Assembly (NCBI RefSeq): GCF_036588685.1
Contig: NC_086378.1
Coordinates: 79,377,127 to 79,441,126 of the forward strand
Direction: 5' to 3'
DNA from: Mytilus trossulus
Taxonomy: Eukaryota > Mollusca > Bivalvia > Mytilida > Mytilidae
Length of the DNA stretch: 64,000 nt
Below, piece by piece: positions 24,001 through 29,899 of this stretch (within the stretch, counting starts at the first letter, position 1; each line of letters starts with the position of its first letter). Under the pieces are notes generated by a model. The model saw nothing but the letters and a program-made list of their open reading frames with translations. It had not been told where the DNA came from and searched no databases. The position numbers and the translations under genes were made by a program.

Positions 24001-27000
24001 GCAAATGTCAATATTGTACAGCTGAAAAGATTCTGTTACATTTTCTATGATCTTTTATCGTATCGATTGTACACGTCCTGAATTTCTTTCATTACATTTC
24101 CAAACGTAATATCAAAGTTATGCTTGGAATCTTCTGGCTTGAACTGTTGGTCAGTATCAACAATTAGTCGGATATTTCCATTTTCTTCAGTATTTAAACA
24201 AAAGTCGAACGCTTCTAAGAAAACAGACTCCATCAGTTTTGACTGCATTGGATAATGAATTGGAACTACAAGAGCTATCAATGGTAATCTCACGGGAGGT
24301 TGATTCTTCGGAAACTCTCCGTTATTACATTTGTAAATCACACCTGTCTGGTTATCATGGTGCTCCTTAAATCGTTGTCGGAAGTTACGACCAGTAATAC
24401 CGACATAAATAGGATATTGATGTACTCCCGAATCTAAGTAAAAAATGTACATTCCGCTTTGGTTATTTGGGGTTTTATTGATATCCTCTGGTTTATTTAC
24501 TTGATAACTGGATTGATCTCCCCAAATTTTCTTAACGCACCAAAATATGAATGGTGCGTTTCTTTCTGCATGAGATGCCATCTTTACCTAAATATAAAAA
24601 AAAGATATCTGTCAAAATGTTTTAGGGTATCATCAGCCCAGTAGTCAGTACTTCGGTGTTGACATGAATATTAACTATATGGTTATTTTTATAACTTCCT
24701 GTTACTAAACTGAATTTTTCGAAAAACTAAGGATTTCTTATCCCAGGAATAGATTACCTTCGCTGTATTTTGGCACAACTTATTTAGAATTTTTGGTCCT
24801 CAATGCTCTTCAACTTTGTACTTGTTTGGCTTTATAACTATTTTGATCTGAACGTCACTGATGCGTCTTATGTAAACAAAACGCACGTGTGGCGTACACA
24901 ATTATAATCCTCCTCTACTGTATCCATTGCTAAAACATGGTCACGGAGACCTCTACCAGTCATTTACAATGTATGTTGAAGGACGCCTCCGGGTGCGAGA
25001 ATTTCTTGCTACATTGAAGACCTGTTGGTGACCTTCTGCTGTTGTTTTTTTCTTTGGTCGGGTTGTTGTCTCTTTGGCACATTCCCCATTTCCATTCTCA
25101 ATGTTATGCATTATGTACAGATATATGGTGGACGGATACGGCCATTTCACGATTTCTCGATTTCTCGATTTCATGTGAAAGTGAAAGAAGACAACCCGAA
25201 AACCCGAAATGACCGAATACGGCTACCATACACATATGATAAAACCTTTGGATTTCTTCAACCTCAGATCTTTTTATAACTCATGGACTTAAACACATTA
25301 CCGTATTAAGAGTTGATACCCCGTCTGTAATGAGAAATTGAAAGGTACGACCAAATCTAAAGGTACGACCAAATATAAAACTACGATTTCTACGAAATAA
25401 TTTTATTTATGAAATATTGGTGCTAATGGACTTAGTCAGTTATCAAGTAAAAGCAGTATCATTTGATACCATATTGAACTATTCACAACACATATGTCAA
25501 CTCAGTAATCTTAAATATATAACCGTACTTACCTATAAATGAGATAAGAAGTCGGATGACCACACGTATGATATATATCAGACAAATAAACTTTTGTTTG
25601 TTACAAGTTTTATTTATAACCTAAAGCATTTGGAAAAACCGTGGATGTGTATGCATGTACAGGATTTCCTTTCCATCAAGTGTTTATATATATAAGTACT
25701 TGTCTATATATATATTATGTAAAAGTACAAAGAACTTATGATACATGAGTTTAACACTCAATATAAAACGTCAATAACAAACATGTTCAACAATTATGTA
25801 TGCGATAGATAATTTAAACAAGTGTGGTGCATAAAAATATCGAACTTACCTTACCTTATTAACATAATCGGTACCAATTTTTCTGCAACAGATGCATTAA
25901 ACGAGATCATAATGAAAGGTATTCTTTCAAATACCCTTACAGTCTTAACGTAACAACAGTATATATGTATCGTTATCTCACTACCATGGTGTCTCTTGGA
26001 ATCTGTCATATGAAGAGAGGTAATTGATTGAAATGGAATTGTCAAATCAAACACAGTAACAACATGCTTGTGAAATATATTATAAGGGATAACATAACAC
26101 ATGTACAAAAAAGGCTGTGTTGACACCTAAAATAACTACTCGGAGTACAGACGAATCTGTCCAGTTCGAACTGTTTTAAGGCCTACCATCCACTAGCTAT
26201 ATAAAAATTAAATGTTTGTAGCTAGTGGATGCTAGGCCTTTGAAATTTCTAACTGGACTGGCAAATCTGTACTCAGAGTAATCTTTTAAGTTCGAATGCA
26301 GCATTTTTTGTCCATTTGTTATAATGAACAATAATCAACACTTGGTTTTAAATTTAGATTGAAATTATTTTTTAAAACTGAGTCTTTCACAATGTTTGTA
26401 TTATAACTTCCTTACTTTTAACTGACTTGCAATATAGACATAAGAAAATGTCGTATGATTGCAAATGAGACAAACTTCAAACAAAGACCAAATGACATAG
26501 ACGTTAATAAACTTAGGTGACCGTACGTTCGTTAACAACGACCAACATCCAGACTGTAATTCTGTATACTTTAAATATATATATATATTTTTTCAAATTA
26601 TAGCAGTCAGTAATCAACTTATAACAGCAAAGCCCTCTAACAATAGTAAGTATAACTGATTTCTGTGTTTGACAGTAAATATATATACAGCATTGTATGG
26701 ATTTTCATGGTCATCGTAGAACCCCCAACATACTATTTTATAATTAAATATTTGTAAATAATTTTCGAATCAAGCACCTCATTCTTGGCTGTGTGTAGTG
26801 CAATAAGAGAACACACAAACAAATTAAATAGACTCGGACGTGCATTAATTTAAAAATTAAAAGTTTTTAGAACCAAGACTTATAACTGGTCTTAGTTGCA
26901 TCTACGTAAAACACAGCTTTTCAAGTTGGAAGTACTGAGGTCAACTTATAATACATAAAATGGAATTCACCGGATATTCTTGACAACATGACAGATCAAA

Positions 27001-28073
27001 TCAACCACCATCATCAGAATCCTCCTTTGAGTACCATTCTAGTCACTTCTAGTCAGTCATTAAAATAATTTGAAGATTTGTTTTAAAGAGCATCAAATTA
27101 AAGTTTGCAAAAATGATACATCAAAAAGATTATATTTGGTAAAAACGTGGCAATACCACAAACAGTATGAAAAAAGTAAAATCACAAAAAAAACGATGCA
27201 ATGAGGAAAGTCCGTAAGTAAATGGAAAACCCAAACACATCAAACGAAAAGATCATTGCTGTCATATTCCTGATTTCGTACAGACATTTCGTAACTATGT
27301 AGAAAATGGTGGATTTAACCTGGTTTTAAAACTAGCTCTCTTATGTATGACAGTGGCATCAAATTCCATCATATTGATAACGATGTATGAACAAAATGAA
27401 GGTTTCTAATTCTGATTATAAATACAACATTTTTTCAACTAGTATGGTTTTCTATAGTTGAAAACTAGATTTAGTGCACAATATAAAAAAGAAGATATGG
27501 TATGATTGCCAATGATACAACTATCCACAAAAAAACAAAATGACACAGACATTAACATTTATAGGTCACCGTACGGTCTTCAACAATGAGCAAAGCCCAT
27601 ACCGCATAGCCAGCAAACGTTGTTTTTTTGTGGCCTAAAGTTAATATCTACTTAAAACTTTAGAATAATTATATTTTTCTTAAAAAAATAATAAAATTAT
27701 CAACAAAACTTTAATGAATATAAAGATAAGAACATATTGTATGATTTATCATTAGAAAAATCTCAAACAGAGTCCAAAGGACATAGAAGTACGCAACTAC
27801 AGGTTTATGCCACAACTTTTCTTTACTGTAGGAGTACTACTAACACTATAATTGTTTATTTCAGGAAAGTGTGTGAGCTCACAATCGGACTGTAACGTAT
27901 TTGGTAATGGAGACTATAACACATGTGGTGATTGTCGTTATTTTGCTACTTGCTCAGATACATTAGTGTATATCAGATCATGTCCGAACAATTTATCGTT
28001 TGATTCCGTTACCGGAACTTGTCAGTTTGTCTCCAACACATGTCGTTCAAGTAGTGGTGTCCCCTTCGGATGA
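47..28073 (+). CDS. Secreted mosaic protein: Sushi-Sushi-F5/8C-Sushi-chitin-binding (13 exons)
   Basis: Joined exons: 47-83, 1540-1639, 5552-5670, 8130-8205, 14802-14920, 17645-17823, 18749-18901, 19687-19831, 20351-20449, 21086-21182, 22289-22410, 26604-26645, 27865-28073. They total 1497 nt, all phases match, and there is no internal stop, giving 498 aa. Domain order: signal peptide (about 1-16), Sushi 1 (26-84), Sushi 2 (91-149), F5/8C discoidin (152-308), Thr/Pro linker (310-342), Sushi 3 (356-415), linker (416-430), chitin-binding type 2 (432-498). Every module border is phase 1, the usual sign of exon shuffling. Each Sushi has six cysteines rather than four. The family knowledge is that Sushi and discoidin domains bind proteins, glycans or lipids and that CBM14 binds chitin, so a secreted chitin- or matrix-associated protein is inferred. 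I know no named orthologue. The start codon opens a hydrophobic leader directly before a GT donor; further 5' UTR may lie outside the window. Confidence 0.88.
84..1539 (+). other. Intron 1
   Basis: GT...AG intron, AT-rich. An antisense open frame of 98 codons (157-453) has no homology I recognise and I treat it as chance. I see no other structured element in it. Confidence 0.7.
1540..1639 (+). CDS. Exon 2: first half of Sushi 1
   Basis: Acceptor TTTCAG, donor GTAAGT, phases 1 to 2. It encodes residues 13-45 with cysteines at 21, 26 and about 40 and the typical Sushi start of C-x-x-P-x-x-P-x-N-G. The cysteine at 21 lies before the domain. The second half is on exon 3, and the same half/half split recurs in Sushi 2 and Sushi 3. 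Confidence 0.85.
2193..2352. repeat. 32-bp tandem repeat, about five units
   Basis: The unit begins TGGAACCTTTATAGAACCTT and ends GTGTAACCAATC; five successive units differ by a few bases. It lies inside the left subterminal part of the 2042-4617 element. Confidence 0.8.
2699..3098. repeat. About 42-bp tandem repeat, nine units
   Basis: The unit contains TGTAATTCACTTCATCAGGT followed by TCATACAGTTATTTCCTAGT. Nine imperfect units with small indels sit inside the 2042-4617 element. Confidence 0.85.
4790..4885 (+). repeat. Mussel dispersed repeat module with hammerhead-core-like sequence
   Basis: The module carries CTGATGA (4806-4812), a 3-bp stem GTC/GAC (4813-4815 with 4823-4825), GAAA (4826-4829), a 4-bp stem ACGC/GCGT (4829-4832 with 4840-4843), then A4844. 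This is the conserved order of a type I hammerhead core, but I find no good stem I. Other copies lie near 24846, 37108, 48180 (minus), 48840 (minus), 62650 (degenerate) and 63735 (minus). Confidence 0.65.
5552..5670 (+). CDS. Exon 3: second half of Sushi 1
   Basis: Acceptor CACCAG, donor GTATGT, phases 2 to 1, 119 nt. It encodes K-C-Y-A-T-C-N-G-G-F, then a later W-P-S-G and a final P-D-C, which is the Sushi second-half signature. It is the same length as exon 5. Confidence 0.87.
6000..6570. repeat. 21-bp tandem array, left arm
   Basis: The repeated unit is close to TCTAGCGCTGGAGATGTAAAG with single-base variants. It is the inverted partner of the array at 7040-7675. Confidence 0.9.
7040..7675. 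repeat. 21-bp tandem array, right arm (inverted)
   Basis: The repeated unit is close to CTTTACATCTCCAGCGCTAG plus one base, the reverse complement of the left array. Near 7570-7640 the units are almost identical, suggesting recent local expansion. Confidence 0.9.
8130..8205 (+). CDS. Exon 4: first half of Sushi 2
   Basis: Acceptor TTGACAG, donor GTATGT, phases 1 to 2. It encodes residues 86-110, D-S-G-S-R-C-R-S and then P-P-K-N-G-V-V-R-C, the canonical Sushi opening. Confidence 0.86.
8438..8650 (+). repeat. Dispersed repeat family A
   Basis: Begins TGAGAATGGAAATGGGGAAT, followed by a stretch ending ACAACAACCCGACC. Further copies: 9144-9213 (+), 24978-25100 (-), 41840-42092 (-), 45838-45918 (-), 55243-55560 (+, longest), 59348-59480 (-), 62140-62475 (-). 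The shared 5' boundary and variable length suggest a SINE- or MITE-like mobile repeat. Confidence 0.75.
10301..10327 (+). repeat. Homopolymer G run (27 G)
   Basis: An unbroken run of G follows a T-rich stretch (10283-10300). It produces the proline-rich ORFs on the other strand, which are not genes. Such a run can form G-quadruplexes; its exact length is often unreliable in assemblies. Confidence 0.7.
11540..11965 (+). repeat. Dispersed repeat inside the 9405-14254 element
   Basis: A GC-richer block ending with TGCATGAAATACTTGCCACT, GGACGTTAAGCAACCAACAATC and (AATC)n. Diverged relatives are seen at 20605-20945 and 2395-2480. The simple (AATC)n tail resembles a SINE 3' end. The overlapping short ORFs on both strands are accidental. 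Confidence 0.6.
12306..12456. mobile_element. Palindromic MITE-like hairpin
   Basis: The left arm starts with ATTGAATGCTTCTTTTTGTA and reaches AAAGCGTTGACCGT; the right arm is its reverse complement ending near 12456. The arms are about 50 bp with a short core, so transcripts would fold into a long hairpin. Confidence 0.7.
14802..14920 (+). CDS. Exon 5: second half of Sushi 2
   Basis: Phases 2 to 1, 119 nt. It uses the acceptor ATTAG at 14797-14801, which restores L-V-C-I-A-E-C to match the L-x-C-x-A-x-C of the other two Sushi second halves. The apparently better-looking acceptor TATAG 10 bp downstream breaks the frame. It ends G-W-Q-S-T-D-R-I-P-D-C, the Sushi C-terminus. Confidence 0.85.
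14921..17644 (+). other. Intron 5 (hosts a second foldback-like element)
   Basis: Contains the foldback-like element 15048-16506, a family B fragment at about 16945-17000 and a related dispersed repeat at 17095-17240. The open frames at 15529-16144 are translations of the ACAAAATTGAC repeats. Confidence 0.75.
15048..16506. mobile_element. Foldback-like element 2, made of ACAAAA/TTTTGT repeats
   Basis: Ends TACGGGGCGCCGAATGGGAC and its reverse complement are inverted. TAATCG occurs on both sides (15042-15047 and 16507-16512), a 6-bp target duplication. The inside is almost wholly short units such as ACAAAATTGACTTTTGTCTC, each partly self-complementary, so both strands can fold extensively. 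It shares the TACGG tip and 6-bp duplication with element 5956-7725. No coding region. Confidence 0.85.
17645..17823 (+). CDS. Exon 6: F5/8C domain, first part
   Basis: Acceptor TCTTTAG, donor GTAAGG, phases 1 to 0. It encodes residues 151-210, starting with a cysteine and including C-G-W-R-P-S and ending D-L-N-Q-F-V-Q. This corresponds to the part of discoidin domains that leads into the strand with Q-W/F-L/V-Q-V/I-D/N-L. Confidence 0.87.
17824..18748 (+). other. Intron 6
   Basis: AT-rich, GT...AG. I see no recognisable gene or element in it. Confidence 0.7.
18749..18901 (+). CDS. Exon 7: F5/8C domain, middle
   Basis: Exactly 51 codons, phase 0 to 0 (residues 211-261). It contains I-N-L...L-L-G-I-T-T-K-G and V-T-R-F-R-I-L-H-S-M-D-G, the classic discoidin core. 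Confidence 0.9.
18902..19686 (+). other. Intron 7
   Basis: Contains a family B fragment at about 19095-19165 (GAAGATGTGGTGTGAGTGCC and following words). Otherwise nothing recognised. Confidence 0.65.
19687..19831 (+). CDS. Exon 8: F5/8C domain, end
   Basis: Phases 0 to 1, residues 262-309. It encodes F-S-G-N-T-D-G, then A-Q-Y-I-R-I-N-P-L-E-W and ends L-R-F-D-L-L-G-C, the canonical end of an F5/8C domain with its closing cysteine. Confidence 0.92.
19832..20350 (+). other. Intron 8
   Basis: AT-rich; no element recognised. Confidence 0.65.
20351..20449 (+). CDS. Exon 9: Thr/Pro-rich linker
   Basis: Phases 1 to 1, residues 310-342, rich in Thr, Pro and Gln, likely an extended and possibly O-glycosylated spacer between the discoidin domain and Sushi 3. 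Two donors in the same phase lie 12 nt apart (GTATAA at 20438 and GTAAAA at 20450), so a four-residue-shorter isoform is possible. The downstream donor is the one used in the 498-aa model. Confidence 0.75.
20450..21085 (+). other. Intron 9
   Basis: Contains 20605-20945, a diverged relative of the repeat at 11540-11965 (shared words ACAACTCTTTGAGG and AATGGCAGTCCAAA). Confidence 0.65.
21086..21182 (+). CDS. Exon 10: first half of Sushi 3
   Basis: Acceptor TTCACAG, donor GTATGT, phases 1 to 2. It encodes P-C-S-P-V-L-P-P-P-N-G-V-V-N-C, closely similar to the Sushi 2 first half. Confidence 0.9.
21183..22288 (+). other. Intron 10 (hosts a tRNA-derived SINE)
   Basis: Carries the SINE-like copy 21275-21573 on the minus strand; the remainder is AT-rich without recognisable features. 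Confidence 0.7.
21275..21573 (-). mobile_element. tRNA-derived SINE
   Basis: Read on the minus strand, the head (from 21572) has GTGGTGTAGTGGTTAGTGC, an A-box-like motif, and 30-odd bases further TTCCTGGTTTGATTCTGG, a B-box-like motif. The spacing fits a tRNA-derived polymerase III promoter. The rest is an unrelated body and tail. Confidence 0.75.
22289..22410 (+). CDS. Exon 11: second half of Sushi 3
   Basis: Acceptor TTTGTAG, donor GTAAGT, phases 2 to 1. It encodes S-C-T-A-I-C-N-D-G-F-Q-F and ends G-T-W-S-N-G-K-N-F-P-A-C-I. It is the last exon before the duplicated block, which starts about 90 bp downstream. Confidence 0.9.
22689..23486. mobile_element. TIR element with ATCTATGGCAGATT-type ends
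   Basis: The left end GTAGGACTCAAATC and right end GATTTGAGTCCTAC are inverted, and inverted similarity extends about 140 bp with repeated words like CTATGGCAGATT. ATACAT flanks both sides (22683-22688 and 23487-23492), a 6-bp target duplication. The interior carries a coding-like fragment (22881-23176). The same element in the same position is in the right block (about 34963-35755). Confidence 0.75.
22881..23176 (+). pseudogene. Coding-like fragment with in-frame stops
   Basis: After a possible acceptor (ATTGCAG), one frame from 22883 reads through 98 codons of protein-like composition, for example T-K-R-A-L-Q-A-E-T-W-D-E-Q-A-R-A-P-L-F-Q, but has an internal TAA and an internal TAG before the final TAA. 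The right-block copy (35140-35435) has the same stops, so decay preceded the duplication. I do not recognise the protein; it may be a gene fragment carried by the TIR element. Confidence 0.4.
23982..23987 (-). terminator. Poly(A) signal of the GIY-YIG gene
   Basis: AATAAA on the minus strand, 58 nt downstream of the stop codon; the spacing fits a short 3' UTR. Confidence 0.6.
24045..24581 (-). CDS. GIY-YIG nuclease-domain protein, antisense in intron 11
   Basis: Single open frame of 178 aa. The GIY-type motif is G43-M44-Y45, the YIG-type motif is Y59-V60-G61, with R70 and H74 following and a probable metal-binding glutamate E118 in M-E-S-V-F-L-E and N130 beyond it. These are the conserved positions of GIY-YIG nucleases. 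The polyadenylation signal AATAAA lies 58 nt past the stop (minus strand, 23987-23982), and an acceptor-like TATATTTAG precedes the ATG by 6 nt, suggesting an upstream 5' UTR exon. GIY-YIG domains occur in repair nucleases, homing endonucleases and Penelope-like elements; no reverse transcriptase is seen beside it. Substrate unknown. Confidence 0.75.
   Translation of the reverse strand: MASHAERNAPFIFWCVKKIWGDQSSYQVNKPEDINKTPNNQSGMYIFYLDSGVHQYPIYVGITGRNFRQRFKEHHDNQTGVIYKCNNGEFPKNQPPVRLPLIALVVPIHYPMQSKLMESVFLEAFDFCLNTEENGNIRLIVDTDQQFKPEDSKHNFDITFGNVMKEIQDVYNRYDKRS
24640..24905 (+). repeat. Mussel dispersed repeat (full-length type)
   Basis: Contains CTAAGGATTTCTTATCCCAG, CTCAATGCTCTTCAACTTTG and the hammerhead-core-like end in degenerate form (24858-24890; CTGATGC and AAAAC instead of CTGATGA and GAAAC). 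Matches 36890-37160 (+) and 63715-63995 (-). Confidence 0.8.
24978..25100 (-). mobile_element. Family A insertion with empty site in the right block
   Basis: Present in the left block and absent at the corresponding place in the right block (about 37222). ATGTT occurs on both sides (24973-24977 and 25101-25105), consistent with a short target duplication. It was therefore inserted after the duplication. Confidence 0.7.
26135..26283. mobile_element. Palindromic MITE-like hairpin
   Basis: The two arms, beginning ACTACTCGGAGTACAGACGA and ending TCTGTACTCAGAGTA, are reverse complements around a short core with CTAGCTA words. Its duplicate is 38253-38400. Confidence 0.7.
26604..26645 (+). CDS. 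Exon 12: short linker
   Basis: Forty-two nt, phases 1 to 1, encoding A-V-S-N-Q-L-I-T-A-K-P-S-N-N. The acceptor is TAGCAG, a NAGNAG tandem site, so a form lacking one codon is possible. The duplicate exon at 38717-38758 keeps length, phase, acceptor and donor. Confidence 0.75.
26646..27864 (+). other. Intron 12
   Basis: Contains a family B insertion at about 27487-27612 that the right block lacks. No other element recognised. Confidence 0.7.
27865..28073 (+). CDS. Exon 13: chitin-binding type 2 (CBM14) domain and stop
   Basis: Phase 1 entry after TTTCAG; 69 codons including TGA. It encodes C-V-S-S-Q-S-D-C, C-G-D-C-R-Y-F-A-T-C and C-P-N-N-L-S-F-D with further cysteines, matching the peritrophin-A pattern of conserved cysteines, the aromatic residues before the central cysteine and the L-x-F-D motif. 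A C-terminal position is common for such domains. Confidence 0.9.
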
Positions 28074-28285
28074 TTTTATGTATTTTATAAAATGTGATAG
28101 ATTTTTGCTTTAAAAGATATTTTGACAGTAATAACATAAATAAGTGTGTATTTTTTGATGGCTCAAATGTAAATGCTCTCTTTTCTTACCTTTTTTTTAT
28201 TGTGTAATTAGTCTGTACATATATATGCAGTGTTTCTATTTTTAAGTGTATAGAAAATGATAGAATAATTTGCACGTATAAGATG

Positions 28286-28291
28286 AATAAA
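28286..28291 (+). terminator. Poly(A) signal of the mosaic gene
   Basis: AATAAA about 215 nt past the stop codon, the first good signal in this 3' flank. Confidence 0.6.
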
Positions 28292-29458
28292 TAATAATAT
28301 AATTTATAGAATTAGTCTAACACAGGGGGTTTATTGCTGAGCGTTGTAAATGAGTATAGTTCCAGATAATTTGAAACACAAACAGTTAAGGTTTCTTTGA
28401 TGAAAAGAAAAATCGCCAAGGTAAAAACGCTTCTGTATAATTAAATGAACTAAGTGTGAAGAAGATTTGAATGGATAATCTGTTGGAAGCCACATTTTAA
28501 TTTTCCACTCTTAGAACGTCTGGAATAAGATATACTAGTAATACGCTGCATTGGTTATTACTAGAGGCACCAGTAGTATAAGTTATTGTTAACAATTCCA
28601 AAAGTTTGAGATCCTTTATTGTAAATTTGTGCTGATTGGATTGCATTTATTTTACCCTTTATGAATTTATTTTTCACATTTTATGTTTACTTTCTATCTT
28701 GAAATGCATGTTTCAGGTACATATTATTTATCATGAATAGAATTAACGATAGAATACAACTAGAAAAGACATAGAATTAATATTTAAATACAGGGTTAAT
28801 AAAACAAAAAGACAGAAAGACAGTCTCTTAAGACATGGGGGCAATTTAAAACCATAAACTCGAGTGAAAATTTATCTCAAACGTTGATCATAAAAAGTCA
28901 AAACAATATACACAAAATGACCTTAAAACTTATCGAACCGTTTTGTTCAAAGCTCTTCAAAACGTTTTTAATCAACAATTCATGTTTCATGCGTATTTAC
29001 TACAAATGTGTACAAATGACGCGAAATTTTTTTTATTACGGGGTTATTTTCCCTTTACCTAGGTCTTTCTCTTTATATTGAGTAGGATAACCAAAAAACA
29101 AATTAAAATAACCAACAAAAACGAACTCAGATGAAACAAATAAAACGAAAAGTCCTCAACCAAGCGGTAAAATCTAAAATTTAACACCTCAAACGAATTA
29201 GTAGCAACTGTCATATTCCTATTTTGGAACAGGCAAATGTTAATGTTGGAATGATGATAATATATATTTTGAGATCAGTGAATAATAGTAATAATATTAA
29301 AAATAACTATTCATTGCATTAAATTCGTATTTTAATAATCAATGCCCCTTCAGGTGTGCTTGTTTCAGAATATTCAAAAACAATATACCGACGTTGCACA
29401 ACTGATAAAAAAAGAGGACATGAAGTAAAGCAAAATCCAGACATGAATTATAAACTTT
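28292..29458. other. 3' flank of the mosaic gene, left block
   Basis: Noncoding. Homologous to 40270-41218 with a roughly 240-bp stretch (about 29105-29365) missing from the right block. ORFs at 28884-29081 and 29356-29688 have no recognisable content. Confidence 0.6.
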
Positions 29459-29899
29459 TAGTCCGGCCGATTGGTGCAGATATAGAGCAGAATTGCTCAC
29501 TTGATGAGGAAAGCATGAAACTTTGCATAGTAGTTCTTGGTTATATACCCTTTGATTTCAGCTATGGACCGACTCTGAAAAATCCAATATGGCTGCCATT
29601 TTCAAGATGGCGGAAAAACGGTATAAATATCAAGACTGTCCTAAAGGTATTCTATATAATTTCGGAAATTAAAGTAATGATTCTTTAAAAATGGACTTCA
29701 TGTTCTTATATTTGTAATCAATTAATTTTAAAATATAAAAAAAATAATTTGGTTATTTCTATTACACATACATTTGCAAATATGGCTGCATATACCAAAA
29801 CAAATAGTGAAATTCAAAATGTTAATCAATATGTTACATGTTATTGCAATTGTTCTTTAAACGCTTTCAGTTTTAATGGTTGGCATGAAATAGGTTGAA

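Larger units (their letters stand above)
22411..26603 (+). other. Intron 11 (hosts antisense GIY-YIG gene and TIR elements)
   Basis: From about 22500 onward it belongs to the duplicated block. It contains the TIR element 22689-23486, the antisense GIY-YIG gene 24045-24581, the dispersed repeat 24640-24905, a family A insertion 24978-25100, the palindromic MITE 26135-26283 and a diverged family B fragment at 26440-26545. Confidence 0.75.
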
